Assembly: GCA_021775095.1 (NCBI GenBank)
Contig: JAJFII010000055.1
Coordinates: forward strand, 1 to 64,000
DNA from: Rhodospirillales bacterium
Lineage (GTDB): Bacteria > Pseudomonadota > Alphaproteobacteria > Rhodospirillales > Casp-alpha2
Direction: 5' to 3'
DNA length: 64,000 bases
Shown piece by piece: positions 17,209 through 26,938 of the stretch (the first letter of the stretch is position 1; each line of letters opens with the position of its first letter). The position numbers and the translations under genes were made by a program. Under the pieces are notes generated by a model, which saw nothing but the letters and a program-made list of their open reading frames with translations, searched no databases and was not told where the DNA came from.

Positions 17209-18216
17209 ATGATCAAAATCGCACTTTTTGGCTGTGGCCGCATTGGCCGATTACATGCTGCCAATATCGCCCACAATCCAAACGCCGAATTGGCCTGGGT
17301 CTATGACGTTTATCAACCCTCTGCCGATGAAGCGGCACAGTTACATGGCTGTCCGGTGGCCCAGTCGGTCGATGATATCCTCAATGACAGGGCCGTCGAC
17401 GCGGTCCTTATCGCCACCTCGACTGACACCCATGCGGGTCTGATCGAAGCTTCCGCCAAGGCCGGCAAGGCGATTTTATGTGAGAAACCGATCGATCTGA
17501 GCCTGGACCGGGTTTTGCAATGTGCGAAAACCATCGCGCCGTACAATGTGCCCATCCAAATCGGTTTTAATCGGCGGTTCGATCCTTCGCACAGGGCAGC
17601 AAAACAGGCGCTTGATAACGGTCAGATTGGCGATTTGCACCAGGTCATCCTTACCTCGCGCGACCCGCAAATGGCCCCCAAAAGTTATTTGGCCACATCC
17701 GGCGGCCTGTTACGCGACATGACCATTCACGATTTTGATCTGGCGCGGTTTATGTTGGGAGAAGAACCGGTTGAAGTCTTTGCCCAGGCCAGTGCCCTGG
17801 TTAACCCGGCGGTTTGTGCCGAGGTTGATGACGTCGATTCGGCGATGATCCAGATGAAAACGGCGTCCGGAAAACTCTGCCACATCAACAATTCCCGCCA
17901 AGCGGTTTATGGTTACGATCAACGGGTTGAGCTGTTTGGCAGCACCGGCATGTTGATATCCGATAACCAGCGGTCGCACGAGTTAAAACAATTTGCCGCC
18001 GACCAGGCTGGCAAATCCGAGCCTTTTCAGTTCTTTTTTCTGGAGCGCTACGCCAAGGCGTTTGTAGCTGAACTCGATGCGTTCATAAAAGCCGTGGCCG
18101 ACAAAACCCCGCCGCAGGTTGGCTTTGACGATGGCGCCAAAGCCCTGGCCCTGGCGGAAGCCGCTTACCGCTCACTGGCCACCGGCACGGCGGTATCCGT
18201 CAACCCGGTTGATTAA
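17209..18216 (+). CDS. iolG: Gfo/Idh/MocA oxidoreductase, inositol 2-dehydrogenase-like
   Basis: 335 residues. The N-terminal Rossmann motif is ALFGCGRIGRLHAANI; ILCEKPIDL carries the conserved Lys (EKP), and GGLLRDMTIHDFDLARF holds the catalytic Asp and His of IolG enzymes. These oxidise myo-inositol or related polyols at C2 with NAD+. A GGGAG box precedes the ATG at 17209. No other iol genes are present, so the natural substrate may be a sugar tied to the adjacent FucU/aldose dehydrogenase pair. Its 3' end overlaps the convergent C45 gene by 17 bases. Confidence 0.87.
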   Translation: MIKIALFGCGRIGRLHAANIAHNPNAELAWVYDVYQPSADEAAQLHGCPVAQSVDDILNDRAVDAVLIATSTDTHAGLIEASAKAGKAILCEKPIDLSLDRVLQCAKTIAPYNVPIQIGFNRRFDPSHRAAKQALDNGQIGDLHQVILTSRDPQMAPKSYLATSGGLLRDMTIHDFDLARFMLGEEPVEVFAQASALVNPAVCAEVDDVDSAMIQMKTASGKLCHINNSRQAVYGYDQRVELFGSTGMLISDNQRSHELKQFAADQAGKSEPFQFFFLERYAKAFVAELDAFIKAVADKTPPQVGFDDGAKALALAEAAYRSLATGTAVSVNPVD

Positions 18217-19267
18217 TCAGGTTCAACTGCTGCGGGCCATCGTGAATGGCCCAGCTGACGCCGTCGGCTGTGATTTTAAAAACCCCGGTTGCCAGGGTCC
18301 GTCCGTAATCGTCACTGCCGTCACCAGGCCGGCGGTGAATGGTTTTGTCGGTCTCGGCCCGATCAAATAAAACAGCTTCAGGACCCCCGTCCCGATGGGT
18401 AGCGGCGGCTAACAGGTGGCTGGCACGGGTCTGGCGGGCGGCTGACGAAGCGGTTATCGATTGCTCGGTGTGGGCGAATTGCGGATCCAGCAGATGATTG
18501 GCATGGGCCGATGGTGTTGTTATGTGACGCACGGCGCAACCCGACGCCGGTGCCTCAACCGAGATCAGGCGGCGATCGCCGGCTTGCCCCAGATTGTGGT
18601 GAAAACCACTGGCCCGGTCGGTCCGGTTTAGAATCTCGATGGCGTCGTCGATCGACGAACAGCCGAGCACGGCGCGGGCACTCAGATGGCGGGGAATTCC
18701 CGGCTGCAGATCGTGAACCCGAAGATTATTGATGGTCTGCACCAGTCCGGCTCCATTTACCGCCAAGGTATGGCCGGCGATCATGCCCGGATAAAGATAA
18801 CTCTCAAATGACGGGCCGCTGTCCGGCGTCGCCGATAACCAGAAACAATGGCCATATAAATCATCGCTGCCATCTTCGTTGTGGGCGATGATATGTGGAT
18901 CCTCCGGGGTCATGGCACCCGGGATCAATAGCGTCGTGCAACCGTCTGCCGCCGCGTTTTTCAGGCCCACAGGCAGATCACCGGGCAACCTGAGATCACC
19001 ACGGCAGTTCCAGATGAAGATCTGTTGGAACGGCAATCCAATGCCGTCGGCCATGCCTTCCATTTCGCGTACAAACTGCGGATAAAATTGCCGTGCCGCC
19101 GCTTCGAGTTGTCGCAGATAACCCGATCCGTGCCAGGTCGCTTGCAGGGATTTTAACTCGGCGTTGTGGATCGATACTGCGTGAACCCGGTCGTGCACGG
19201 CAAGGCCAATCTGGTGGCCAAGATCATAGGCATTGCCACGCGCCTGAAGGGGCTGCAGCTGAGTCAT
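18200..19267 (-). CDS. C45 family peptidase / acyl-amino-acid acyltransferase-like (Ntn hydrolase)
   Basis: 355 residues. The family of acyl-CoA:6-APA acyltransferase (peptidase C45) is shown by RGNAYDLGHQIG at the N-terminus, EMEGMADGIGL, DGCTTLLIPG with the likely self-cleaving nucleophile Cys110, and HNEDGSDD. Ntn hydrolases of this kind mature by autocleavage before the cysteine. Substrates are amide-linked acyl groups. It is the last gene of the leftward peptide-importer operon, 4-base overlap with the N-formylglutamate amidohydrolase gene, so it probably deacylates or hydrolyses an imported compound. No signal peptide is visible. Confidence 0.85.
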   Translation of the reverse strand: MTQLQPLQARGNAYDLGHQIGLAVHDRVHAVSIHNAELKSLQATWHGSGYLRQLEAAARQFYPQFVREMEGMADGIGLPFQQIFIWNCRGDLRLPGDLPVGLKNAAADGCTTLLIPGAMTPEDPHIIAHNEDGSDDLYGHCFWLSATPDSGPSFESYLYPGMIAGHTLAVNGAGLVQTINNLRVHDLQPGIPRHLSARAVLGCSSIDDAIEILNRTDRASGFHHNLGQAGDRRLISVEAPASGCAVRHITTPSAHANHLLDPQFAHTEQSITASSAARQTRASHLLAAATHRDGGPEAVLFDRAETDKTIHRRPGDGSDDYGRTLATGVFKITADGVSWAIHDGPQQLNLINQPG

Positions 19268-20130
19268 CTGGTTCTCGACGTGGCGTAAGCCGCCAGTTCG
19301 CTAATCAGACCGGTTATTTTGTCTTTAAAGGACGCATAGGCCGGCAATTTTTCGATCTTTTCCTCGTCCATATAGTGGCGGCGGTTGATTTCAATTTGCA
19401 TGCTATGGCGCTTTTTTGCCGGGTTCGAATAGCGTTTAACCAGTTCAACACCTTTCATCGGAAAATTGACCTGCACGGAGTATCCCTGATTCTCCAGATA
19501 GGATTTGGCCGCACCGGTGAATCCTGGTTCACAGGACGTGCCGTCGCGGTCGCTCAGGACAAAATCGGGGCGGGCGACGGGCCCATCGGGGTCTTTGACG
19601 TTGCCGGTCGAGCGCATCGAATGACAATTTAAATGGTAGGCACAGCCAAAGGTTTCATACAGCCGGTCAAAGGTCTGCGCAATGGCCTGGTGATAGGGCC
19701 GCCAGCAGGTATCGATGCGTGTTTTTAATTCCGCTGCGGTCAGTTTGTTTTCATAGACTTCTGTCAATCCATGCAAACGAACCCAGACCAGTCCGGTGCC
19801 ATTCATGGCTTTTTTACCCGGTTCCAGGTTTCCCGGCCAGGGATCCGCCAGATCGTCAGGCGAAAAATCCGCCTCGTTTCGATTGGGGTCAAGATAGGAG
19901 CGCGGAAATTTAGCGTCAATTAGCGGCGATCCCAGGTTCGGCGCATCGCCAAAAAGGTCTTCGACAAAGGCGTCTTCGGCCCGGCGCAGGCGCATCAGCG
20001 GCAACAAACTGTTAAAATCGTCGGGATAGATGCAACCGCTGTGCGGGCTGTCAAAAAACAACGGAACGGCTGAAACCCCGTCAGCCGGGTGGCGGACTTC
20101 AACCGCCGTTTCGCGGGTAATCTCTATCAT
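19264..20130 (-). CDS. N-formylglutamate amidohydrolase family protein
   Basis: 288 residues. Family motifs are PLFFDSPHSGCIYP (His of the metal site), SYLDPNRNEADF, and YHLNCHSMRS. Known members hydrolyse N-formyl-L-glutamate to formate and glutamate, the last step of one histidine route (HutG). It overlaps both neighbours by four bases: the DppF-like ATPase upstream and the C45 gene downstream. Context therefore points to hydrolysis of an N-acyl amino acid or peptide brought in by the transporter. A link to urocanase at 862 is possible but distant (about 17 kb). Confidence 0.87.
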   Translation of the reverse strand: MIEITRETAVEVRHPADGVSAVPLFFDSPHSGCIYPDDFNSLLPLMRLRRAEDAFVEDLFGDAPNLGSPLIDAKFPRSYLDPNRNEADFSPDDLADPWPGNLEPGKKAMNGTGLVWVRLHGLTEVYENKLTAAELKTRIDTCWRPYHQAIAQTFDRLYETFGCAYHLNCHSMRSTGNVKDPDGPVARPDFVLSDRDGTSCEPGFTGAAKSYLENQGYSVQVNFPMKGVELVKRYSNPAKKRHSMQIEINRRHYMDEEKIEKLPAYASFKDKITGLISELAAYATSRTR

Positions 20131-21125
20131 TTGTCGTCATTCAGGTGGCAGGCCGCCAGCCGCCCCGGCGATATTTCACGCAATTCCGGGCGTTCGGCGG
20201 CGCAGCGGTCCATCGCATGCAGGCAACGCGGATGGAAATGGCATCCCGTCGGCGGATCCAGCGGCGACGGGATCTCACCGGAAATCGGCTGGTAATCCAG
20301 CCCCCGCATTTCAACCCGCGGTACCTCGTTTAACAGGGCCGTGGTGTAGGGGTGATTGGTTTTTTCAAACAATTCATCGGTCGGTGACACCTCAACAATA
20401 CGCCCCAGATACATGATCACGACCCGGTCCGAAATATGTTCAACCACCGACAGGTCGTGGCTGATAAACAAATAGGTCAGGTCCAGATCCCGGCGTAAAT
20501 CCATGAACAGGTTAATGACCTGGGCCTGAATGGATACGTCAAGGGCGGCAATCGCTTCATCACAAACCAGAAAGTCCGGTTTCACGGCCAGGGCCCGGGC
20601 GATGCCAATCCGTTGACGTTGCCCGCCGGAAAACTGGTGCGGGTAACGGCGTCGATATTCCGGATCCAGGCCAACCCGCAACATAACCTGTTCGACGTAA
20701 CTGACCTTTTCCGACGCGGCGACAATGCCGTGCAGGACCGGTGCCTCGCCAATAATATCCTCAACCCGCATCCGGGGGTTGAGAGAGGCGAAGGGGTCCT
20801 GGAAGATCATCTGGATCTGCAGCGCCGCTTCGGCCGCGTCTTTACCGGTTTTGGCGGCAACCGCATTGCCCTTATAATGGATTTCGCCGGACGTCGGCTC
20901 CAGAATACCGGCGACCATGCGCCCGAGGGTCGATTTGCCGCAGCCGGACTCGCCGACCAGACCAACAACTTCACCCTTGTTAATGGCAATAGAGACGCCG
21001 TCGACGGCATGCACGACCTCTTCTTTGGCGCTGGCACCCAAGCGGTTGGCAATTTTGGCCGCCACATCCAGGCGTTTGACAAACCGTTTGCTGATGTCCT
21101 TGATTTCCAGCATGGGCGTGCTCAT
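20127..21125 (-). CDS. Peptide ABC importer ATPase (DppF/OppF-like)
   Basis: 332 residues from the ATG at 21125, which overlaps the upstream stop. Walker A is GESGCGKST, signature [15 protein letters not shown], Walker [14 protein letters not shown]. The C-terminal oligopeptide-ABC domain has the cysteine-containing [15 protein letters not shown] segment, which in DppF-type proteins binds an iron-sulphur cluster. It pairs with the DppD-like ATPase to drive uptake of di- or oligopeptides or similar ligands. Confidence 0.92.
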   Translation of the reverse strand: MSTPMLEIKDISKRFVKRLDVAAKIANRLGASAKEEVVHAVDGVSIAINKGEVVGLVGESGCGKSTLGRMVAGILEPTSGEIHYKGNAVAAKTGKDAAEAALQIQMIFQDPFASLNPRMRVEDIIGEAPVLHGIVAASEKVSYVEQVMLRVGLDPEYRRRYPHQFSGGQRQRIGIARALAVKPDFLVCDEAIAALDVSIQAQVINLFMDLRRDLDLTYLFISHDLSVVEHISDRVVIMYLGRIVEVSPTDELFEKTNHPYTTALLNEVPRVEMRGLDYQPISGEIPSPLDPPTGCHFHPRCLHAMDRCAAERPELREISPGRLAACHLNDDK

Positions 21126-22102
21126 CGTGCCGCTTCGATCTGAGGGTGACAACAACGCACGGCTCGACCGGGCACCGGTTCGGTAATTTCCTGACGAAGG
21201 GCACAGGCGGCATCGGAAAATTCGCAGCGCTCCTTAAAGGCACAGCCGTCGGGCAAACTGAGCAGGGACGGTGTCATCCCGGGAATTTGATATAACCTCT
21301 GGCCCCGGGTGTTGTGGCCGGGCACGGAACCCAGCAATCCGATGGTGTAGGGATGCACCGGGTGGTCAAGCACGTCGTCAATGGTCCCCTGTTCGGCCAG
21401 TCTTCCGGCATACATAACACTGATTTTGTCGGCCAGGCCGGCGACCACGGCCAGATCGTGGGTAATCCAGATCAGCGCCGTTCCGGTTTCCCGGCAGAGT
21501 TTTTGCGCCTCGTAGAGGATTTGCCCCTGAATGGTCACGTCGAGCGCTGTGGTTGGCTCATCAGCGACAATCAAATCCGGTTTGTTCAACAGCGCTATGG
21601 CGATGGCAACCCGCTGGCGCATGCCGCCGGAAAACTGGTGCGGGTAGGCTCTCATGCGTTCTTCCGGTGACGGAATACCAACCTGTGCCAGGGTGTCGCG
21701 CGAACGTTGCCGTGCGGTTTCTTTGCTGACCTTTTCATGGGCCAGAACCGTCTCGATCATTTGCGTATCGATCCTGAGCACCGGATTGAGGGTCATCATC
21801 GGGTCCTGGAAGATCATGGCGATCTTGTTGCCCCTGAGTTTTTGCATGCGTTGTTCGGAGGCACCAATCAGATCCTCGCCGTTAAACAGCACCTTGCCGC
21901 CGACCACCCGGCCCGGCGGATCAACCAGACCAAGGATGGAAAAACCGGTAACCGATTTGCCCGACCCGGACTCGCCAACCAAGCCCATAATTTCGCCCCG
22001 GCCAACGGAAAAACTGACCCCGTCGACGGCTTTCGCCACACCGGCTTTGGTGAAAAAATGGGTTTCCAGGTTTTCAACGGCGAGGGTAGGAACATCTGAC
22101 AT
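21122..22102 (-). CDS. Peptide ABC importer ATPase (DppD/OppD-like)
   Basis: 326 residues. Walker A is GESGSGKSV, signature [12 protein letters not shown], Walker [14 protein letters not shown], switch ITHDL. The C-terminal oligopeptide domain carries [15 protein letters not shown], the cysteine set of this family. It lies 10 bases after the DppC-like permease and overlaps the DppF-like gene by four bases. Confidence 0.92.
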   Translation of the reverse strand: MSDVPTLAVENLETHFFTKAGVAKAVDGVSFSVGRGEIMGLVGESGSGKSVTGFSILGLVDPPGRVVGGKVLFNGEDLIGASEQRMQKLRGNKIAMIFQDPMMTLNPVLRIDTQMIETVLAHEKVSKETARQRSRDTLAQVGIPSPEERMRAYPHQFSGGMRQRVAIAIALLNKPDLIVADEPTTALDVTIQGQILYEAQKLCRETGTALIWITHDLAVVAGLADKISVMYAGRLAEQGTIDDVLDHPVHPYTIGLLGSVPGHNTRGQRLYQIPGMTPSLLSLPDGCAFKERCEFSDAACALRQEITEPVPGRAVRCCHPQIEAAR

Positions 22103-22112
22103 CTGCCGGCTC

Positions 22113-23036
22113 CTATTTTTGAAGCCGGGGGTTCAAAATATCCCGCAACTGGTCGCCGACCAGATTGATACTGACAATGGTGATCAACAGGGCAACCCCC
22201 GGGAAAAAACTGATCCAGTATTTTTCCGACAGCATATACTCAAATCCATTGGCGATCAGCAATCCCAGGGACGGTTCGGTAATTGGCAAACCAACCCCCA
22301 AAAAACTGAGGGTTGCTTCGAGGGAAATGGCGTGGGCCGTTTGCACGGTGCCGACGACAATCAGCGGCGGCATACAGTTGGGCAACAGATGGCGAAACAA
22401 GATGCGGCGATCGCCTAGCGCCAGGCAGGTTGCGGCTTCGACATATTCCTTATTGCGTTCGACCAGGGCGCTGGCCCGCACGGTCCGGGCATAATAGGCC
22501 CATTGCACAATCACCAGGGCGATGATGATTTTGTCGATGCCCTTGCCGAGCACCGCCAACAACACGAGGGCCACCAAAATAGCTGGAAAACTGAGCTGGA
22601 TATCAACAATTCGCATGATGATGGTATCGGTTCTGCCGCCGTAATAAGCGGCGACCAGACCGATCGACGCACCGATGCAGAGCGCAACCACGGCGCTCGC
22701 CACACCAACCCCCAGACTGATGCGCAAGCCATAAAAAATCGAACTCAAAAGACCCCGGCCGGCACCGTCGGTGCCCAGCCAATAGGTAACTCCGTCCATA
22801 CTTTGACTGCCCGGCGGCAGTTTTCCGTTGAGAATGGTAACCTTCGCCAGATCATAGGGATCCATTGGCGAAATGAGCGGCGCGAACAGGGCAATAAAGA
22901 TGATGCCAATGAGAACCCCCAAAGAAACAACGGCGACCCGGTCTTCCAAAAAATCAGCCATGAACCGTTGGAAAGGGGTTTCGACTAATAAAATATCCGG
23001 GTTCACATCACGGGTGGTTTGTTGAATTTCGCTCAT
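22113..23036 (-). CDS. Peptide ABC importer permease (DppC-like)
   Basis: 307 residues with about six membrane helices. The N-terminal part has the OppC_N helix (AVVSLGVLIGIIFIALFAPL) and the APLISPMDPYD motif. The EAA loop lies around EAATCLALGDRRILFRHLLPN. Start overlaps the stop of the DppB-like gene by four bases, showing coupled translation. Confidence 0.92.
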   Translation of the reverse strand: MSEIQQTTRDVNPDILLVETPFQRFMADFLEDRVAVVSLGVLIGIIFIALFAPLISPMDPYDLAKVTILNGKLPPGSQSMDGVTYWLGTDGAGRGLLSSIFYGLRISLGVGVASAVVALCIGASIGLVAAYYGGRTDTIIMRIVDIQLSFPAILVALVLLAVLGKGIDKIIIALVIVQWAYYARTVRASALVERNKEYVEAATCLALGDRRILFRHLLPNCMPPLIVVGTVQTAHAISLEATLSFLGVGLPITEPSLGLLIANGFEYMLSEKYWISFFPGVALLITIVSINLVGDQLRDILNPRLQK

Positions 23037-24010
23037 CCTTTTAAATCCTGTAATCGGACCCGGGGGTCGAGGATCGAGTAGAGAACATCGACCACCAAAT
23101 TAATGACAACAAAAATGACAACGATAATCATCAGGTAGGCGACGACCACCGGTCGGTCCAGGTTGTTCAGGGCGTCAATGATCAGTTTTCCCATGCCCGG
23201 CCAGGAGAACACGGTTTCTGTAACCACCGAAAAGGCAATCAAACCGCCAAATTCCAAACCCAGGACCGTAACCACCGGGATCATGATGTTTTTCATCAAA
23301 TGGACAAAGATAATACGGTTTTGGCTGAGCCCCTTGGCCCGGGCAAACTTGATGTAATCCTGATGGACGACCTCGCGGGTGCCGGCCCGGGCCAGACGAA
23401 TGACCAGGGACATTTTAAATAAAGACAAATTCAGCGCCGGCAAAAACAGATGCCGGAGGCCGTTCCAGGTGAGAAAACTGAACTCGATACCAAACAGCGA
23501 CGCGGTTTCGCCGCGACCATATGAGGGCGACCAACCCAACATCACGGCAAAGACCATAATCATCATCATACCGACCCAGAAGGTCGGCAGGCTGAAGCCA
23601 AGAATGGAGGTCGCCATAATTGTTTTGGAAATTTTGCCGTCCGGTTTGAGGCCCGCATATACGCCTAAGGGAATTCCGACGATGATCGCCATCAACAGGG
23701 CGACAATGGCCAGCTCAAAGGTCGCCGGAATGCGTTGAACTATGAGTTTCAAAGCCGGTTGATTAAATATGAATGAGTTGCCGAGATCCCCCTTGAGGGC
23801 GTTCAGCAGGAAATACCAATATTGTTCGTGCAATGGCCGGTCGAGCCCGAGATCCTTAATAAATCGTTCAATTTCCGCCTGATCCGCTTCCGGATTTACA
23901 AGCATATCGACCGGATCACCGACGATATTGACGCCAACAAAGACCAACAGGGACATGATCCAAACGACCAGAACAGATTGCATCAATCGGCGGATGATGA
24001 ATACGGACAT
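23033..24010 (-). CDS. Peptide ABC importer permease (DppB-like)
   Basis: 325 residues with six predicted helices. MSVFIIRRLMQSVLVVWIMSLLVF is the family start; the EAA coupling loop is DYIKFARAKGLSQNRIIFVHLMKN. It forms the heterodimeric channel with the DppC-like protein. It follows a strong hairpin terminator located after the binding-protein gene. Confidence 0.92.
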   Translation of the reverse strand: MSVFIIRRLMQSVLVVWIMSLLVFVGVNIVGDPVDMLVNPEADQAEIERFIKDLGLDRPLHEQYWYFLLNALKGDLGNSFIFNQPALKLIVQRIPATFELAIVALLMAIIVGIPLGVYAGLKPDGKISKTIMATSILGFSLPTFWVGMMMIMVFAVMLGWSPSYGRGETASLFGIEFSFLTWNGLRHLFLPALNLSLFKMSLVIRLARAGTREVVHQDYIKFARAKGLSQNRIIFVHLMKNIMIPVVTVLGLEFGGLIAFSVVTETVFSWPGMGKLIIDALNNLDRPVVVAYLMIIVVIFVVINLVVDVLYSILDPRVRLQDLKG

Positions 24011-24042
24011 GACGGGTCCTCTGGATAAATGCTGAAAAGAAA

Positions 24043-24069
24043 AGGATGGCCCGAAAATCGGGCCATCCT
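24043..24069 (-). terminator. Intra-operon terminator/attenuator after peptide-binding-protein gene
   Basis: An 11-base perfect stem (aggatggcccg at 24043-24053, cgggccatcct at 24059-24069) with a 5-base loop, read leftward, is followed by a T-rich run (ttttcttttc, complement of 24033-24042). It sits 11 bases after the binding-protein stop and before the permease genes, matching the layout of the 5722-8501 operon. Confidence 0.82.
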
Positions 24070-24080
24070 ATGACTTTTGA

Positions 24081-25679
24081 TTATTTGCTGGACGAAACCA
24101 GATTCAGAACGGTTCGTTCATCGGTCCGTGCCTTGTAGGAAATCCCTTTACGGGCCGCCCAGGTATTGACCTGGTAATGCAGTGGGATGATTCCCAATCG
24201 TTGGCCAACCGCCAGCTCTGTGGCTTTTATCAGCAACGCTTCACGGGCTTTGTCGTCGACAGTGGCCAGTGCATCTTCGATCAACGCATCGGTCGCCTTG
24301 TCGGAGTGACGACCACGATTGGCAGCACCAAACCCTTGAGACTTGTCGTAGGTATGAAGCAGGGATTTCAGCGGCGAGGAGGCTTCGCCGGTACCTGACC
24401 CCCAGCCAACGAGAACAAAACTGAACTCAGGCGACTTGTCGGGTCCGCCGCTCGAAGCGCGTTTAAAGTATACGGATTTTGGCATTGTGACCGGCGTCGT
24501 CGCGATGCCAACAGCCGACAACATTTGCGCAATGGCTTCGGCTATTTTTGCATCGTTAATATAGCGGTCGTTCGGCCCATGAATGGTCAACTTAAATCCG
24601 TCCGGGTATCCGGCTTCTGCCAACAGTTTTTTGGCCCCGGTCGGATCATACTTTTCTGGAGAAATATTTGGGCTGACGCCAAAGAACCCGCCCGGAAGCA
24701 ATTGTCCGGCTGGGATCGCGACCCCTTCCATGACACGCTCGACAATCAAGTCACGATTGATCGATTTGGAAATTGCACGGCGCACCCGCACATCCAACAG
24801 GGGATTTTTTATTTTCGAGCCGTCTTTAGCCGTCGCAAAGGGCGTATCGTCACGGAATTGATCCAAATGCAGATAAATTACACGATTGGAAATGCCCTGG
24901 CTCAACTGCACTTTTGACTCTTTCTTTAACCGGCTAATGTCGGTTGGCGGAACATTGTCAATAAAATCGACATCGCCAGCGAGCAATGCTGCGACACGAC
25001 CGGGTCCCGACTTGATTGTTTTTATGGTGACCCGGTCCCATTCCACAGGCTCGCCCCAATAAGTGGGATTTTTCACCAACTCGATAACATCACCCGGCAC
25101 CCATTTGACAAATTTGAAGGGCCCGGTGCCATTTGTTGCCTTACCCGAGTTAAAGTCTGCGGTGGTTGCGCCTTCCGCCGTTTTTTTGGAAATAATTGAC
25201 ACGTTGGAGACGTCCTGCGGCATCAACGGAAAGGGTTTGGCGGTCTTAAAGTGAACCGTAAAGTCGTCAATCTTGATCGCGGTTTTGCCCTTAATATAAG
25301 TGGCAAAACTGGATGGGGAATTGGGCACATTTGGGGCCCGTTCAAAAGTGAAAATCACATCGTCGGCGGTAAACGGCGTGCCGTCATGAAATTTAACGCC
25401 TTTGCGCAGCTTAAATTCCCAGGTCAGGTCATCGACGGGTTTCCAGGAAAGCGCCAAACCGGGGTTTAACCGTTGTTTTTCATCCTGCTCGATCAAACGG
25501 CTGAAGATGTTTTGCGCCATCTGGTTGTTTGGGCCCAGATTATGATAGTGGGGATCAATGGCAGAAGGTTCTGCGTTCATCCCGACTTTTAAATCTGCCG
25601 CCAATAGTGCGCTGGCCGGTAACGACATGGCCGCCGCCAGCATCACCGCATTGAGTTTTTTATTAAAAGACATTGTCAT
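24081..25679 (-). CDS. Peptide/nickel-type ABC substrate-binding protein (SBP_bac_5)
   Basis: 532 residues, normal for family 5 binding proteins. A signal peptide (residues 1-28, ASALLAAD) targets the periplasm. Typical blocks are AEPSAIDPHYHN, LSWKPVDDLTWEFKLRKGVKFHDGTPFTADDV and NGTGPFKFVKWVPGD. First gene of the leftward importer operon; its product captures peptides or peptide-like ligands. The two downstream hydrolases suggest N-acylated or formylated amino-acid ligands, which is inference. Confidence 0.92.
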   Translation of the reverse strand: MTMSFNKKLNAVMLAAAMSLPASALLAADLKVGMNAEPSAIDPHYHNLGPNNQMAQNIFSRLIEQDEKQRLNPGLALSWKPVDDLTWEFKLRKGVKFHDGTPFTADDVIFTFERAPNVPNSPSSFATYIKGKTAIKIDDFTVHFKTAKPFPLMPQDVSNVSIISKKTAEGATTADFNSGKATNGTGPFKFVKWVPGDVIELVKNPTYWGEPVEWDRVTIKTIKSGPGRVAALLAGDVDFIDNVPPTDISRLKKESKVQLSQGISNRVIYLHLDQFRDDTPFATAKDGSKIKNPLLDVRVRRAISKSINRDLIVERVMEGVAIPAGQLLPGGFFGVSPNISPEKYDPTGAKKLLAEAGYPDGFKLTIHGPNDRYINDAKIAEAIAQMLSAVGIATTPVTMPKSVYFKRASSGGPDKSPEFSFVLVGWGSGTGEASSPLKSLLHTYDKSQGFGAANRGRHSDKATDALIEDALATVDDKAREALLIKATELAVGQRLGIIPLHYQVNTWAARKGISYKARTDERTVLNLVSSSK

Positions 25680-25970
25680 CTCCCTGATGGTTACATATGA
25701 GATTCTTAAGCGTTATTCGCTCTTCAGTTTCTCTATTCCTCTACCTGCATTGATCCTGACACCGAGTCTTATGTCGATGCAAGTCCATAAATCACTTTGC
25801 CGCCACCCGGTGCTTTTGATTTGTCGACGATGCACTTCGCGTGTTGGTTTGCTGTCGTGAAAATTATCCCATACCTATTTATTATATGCAAATTTTTTTG
25901 ACATACATTTTGGTTATGGCATGATAAGGCTGATCAACGAAAAGAACATACGCGCGCCTGCAGGCGCGCA
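25680..25970. promoter_or_regulatory. Divergent control region between peptide importer and LysR gene
   Basis: A possible rightward promoter is TTGACA at 25898-25903 and ATGATA at 25921-25926, spacer 17. An 18-base perfect palindrome (gcgcgcctgcaggcgcgc, 25952-25969) ends one base before the first possible ATG of the LysR gene. It could be an operator or a translation-blocking hairpin. The AT-rich part (25860-25920) likely also holds the leftward importer promoter. Confidence 0.45.
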
Positions 25971-26930
25971 ATGAGACAGCAAATGGCGTTACCGAACATC
26001 AGTTTACGGGAGCTGGAATTTTTCAGAGAGACCGTTCGCGCCGGCTCGGCGACCCGGGCCGCCGACCGCTTGGGGGTGTCCCAGCCCGCAGTCAGCCGGG
26101 CCCTGTCACGGCTCGAAGACCGGTTCGATTTTAATCTGTTTCGCCGCGAAGAGGGCCGTCTGGCACCGACTGCGGCGGCCTTTGCCCTGATTGAAGAGCT
26201 CGATCCGGTATTTTCCACCCTGGAAAAAATTTCGCAATTTTCCCGTCCCGCACCCAGTTCTGAAAACGAGATCCTGCGAATCGCCGCGCCAACGACGCTC
26301 AGCATCTGTTTGATCCACAGCCTGATCGCAGATTTTATGGACGTGCATCCCAATGCCCGCTTTCAGTTGCAAATCTGCACCTCGCAGGAAGTCATACAGA
26401 AAATCGCCCTGGGCGATGCGGATGTCGGCATCTCCGACACCTACCTGACCCACGAAGGCATTCGTTTTGAGACAGTGCTGCGATTAAACGCGGTCTGTGT
26501 TTTGCGCGACGATGACGGCTTGGCCGATCGATCGCTAATAACCGCCAAAGACCTCGATAAACGGCCGATGATTTTCATGTCCCGTTCCTTTTCCAGCCGT
26601 TACGCCCTCGAACGGGTGTTCGAAAAAGCCAATGTCATCCCGAATATTATTGCCGAGGTAACAACCTCCTATGCAGCGTGCGCTTTTATTTCCCAGGGTA
26701 TGGGGCTTGCGGTCTTAAATCCCTTTCCCGTATTGGACGGACCTTTTGACAATCTGATTGCCCGACCGTTTTCTCCTGCAGTGGCCTATCGAACCCGCAT
26801 CCTGACCCCGGCAACCCGCCGCCCAAGCTGGTTGGCGCAAACCTTTTGTGCTTTTGTTATTGAGCAATCCTCAAATCGCCTCGACCGTTTACTCAAAACC
26901 TACACAATTCCGCCCTCGCCGATCACCTAA
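25971..26930 (+). CDS. LysR family transcriptional regulator
   Basis: 319 residues from 25971; a second ATG at 25983 (MALPNISLRELEFF) is equally likely, as the first ATG directly abuts the 25952-25969 palindrome. The N-terminal winged helix (TVRAGSATRAADRLGVSQPAVSRALSRLEDRF) and C-terminal LysR substrate domain (about 90-300) are intact. Divergent from the peptide importer and 8 bases before the AstE-like gene, so it probably controls both in response to an imported compound. Confidence 0.9.
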   Translation: MRQQMALPNISLRELEFFRETVRAGSATRAADRLGVSQPAVSRALSRLEDRFDFNLFRREEGRLAPTAAAFALIEELDPVFSTLEKISQFSRPAPSSENEILRIAAPTTLSICLIHSLIADFMDVHPNARFQLQICTSQEVIQKIALGDADVGISDTYLTHEGIRFETVLRLNAVCVLRDDDGLADRSLITAKDLDKRPMIFMSRSFSSRYALERVFEKANVIPNIIAEVTTSYAACAFISQGMGLAVLNPFPVLDGPFDNLIARPFSPAVAYRTRILTPATRRPSWLAQTFCAFVIEQSSNRLDRLLKTYTIPPSPIT

Positions 26931-26938
26931 GGATAACC

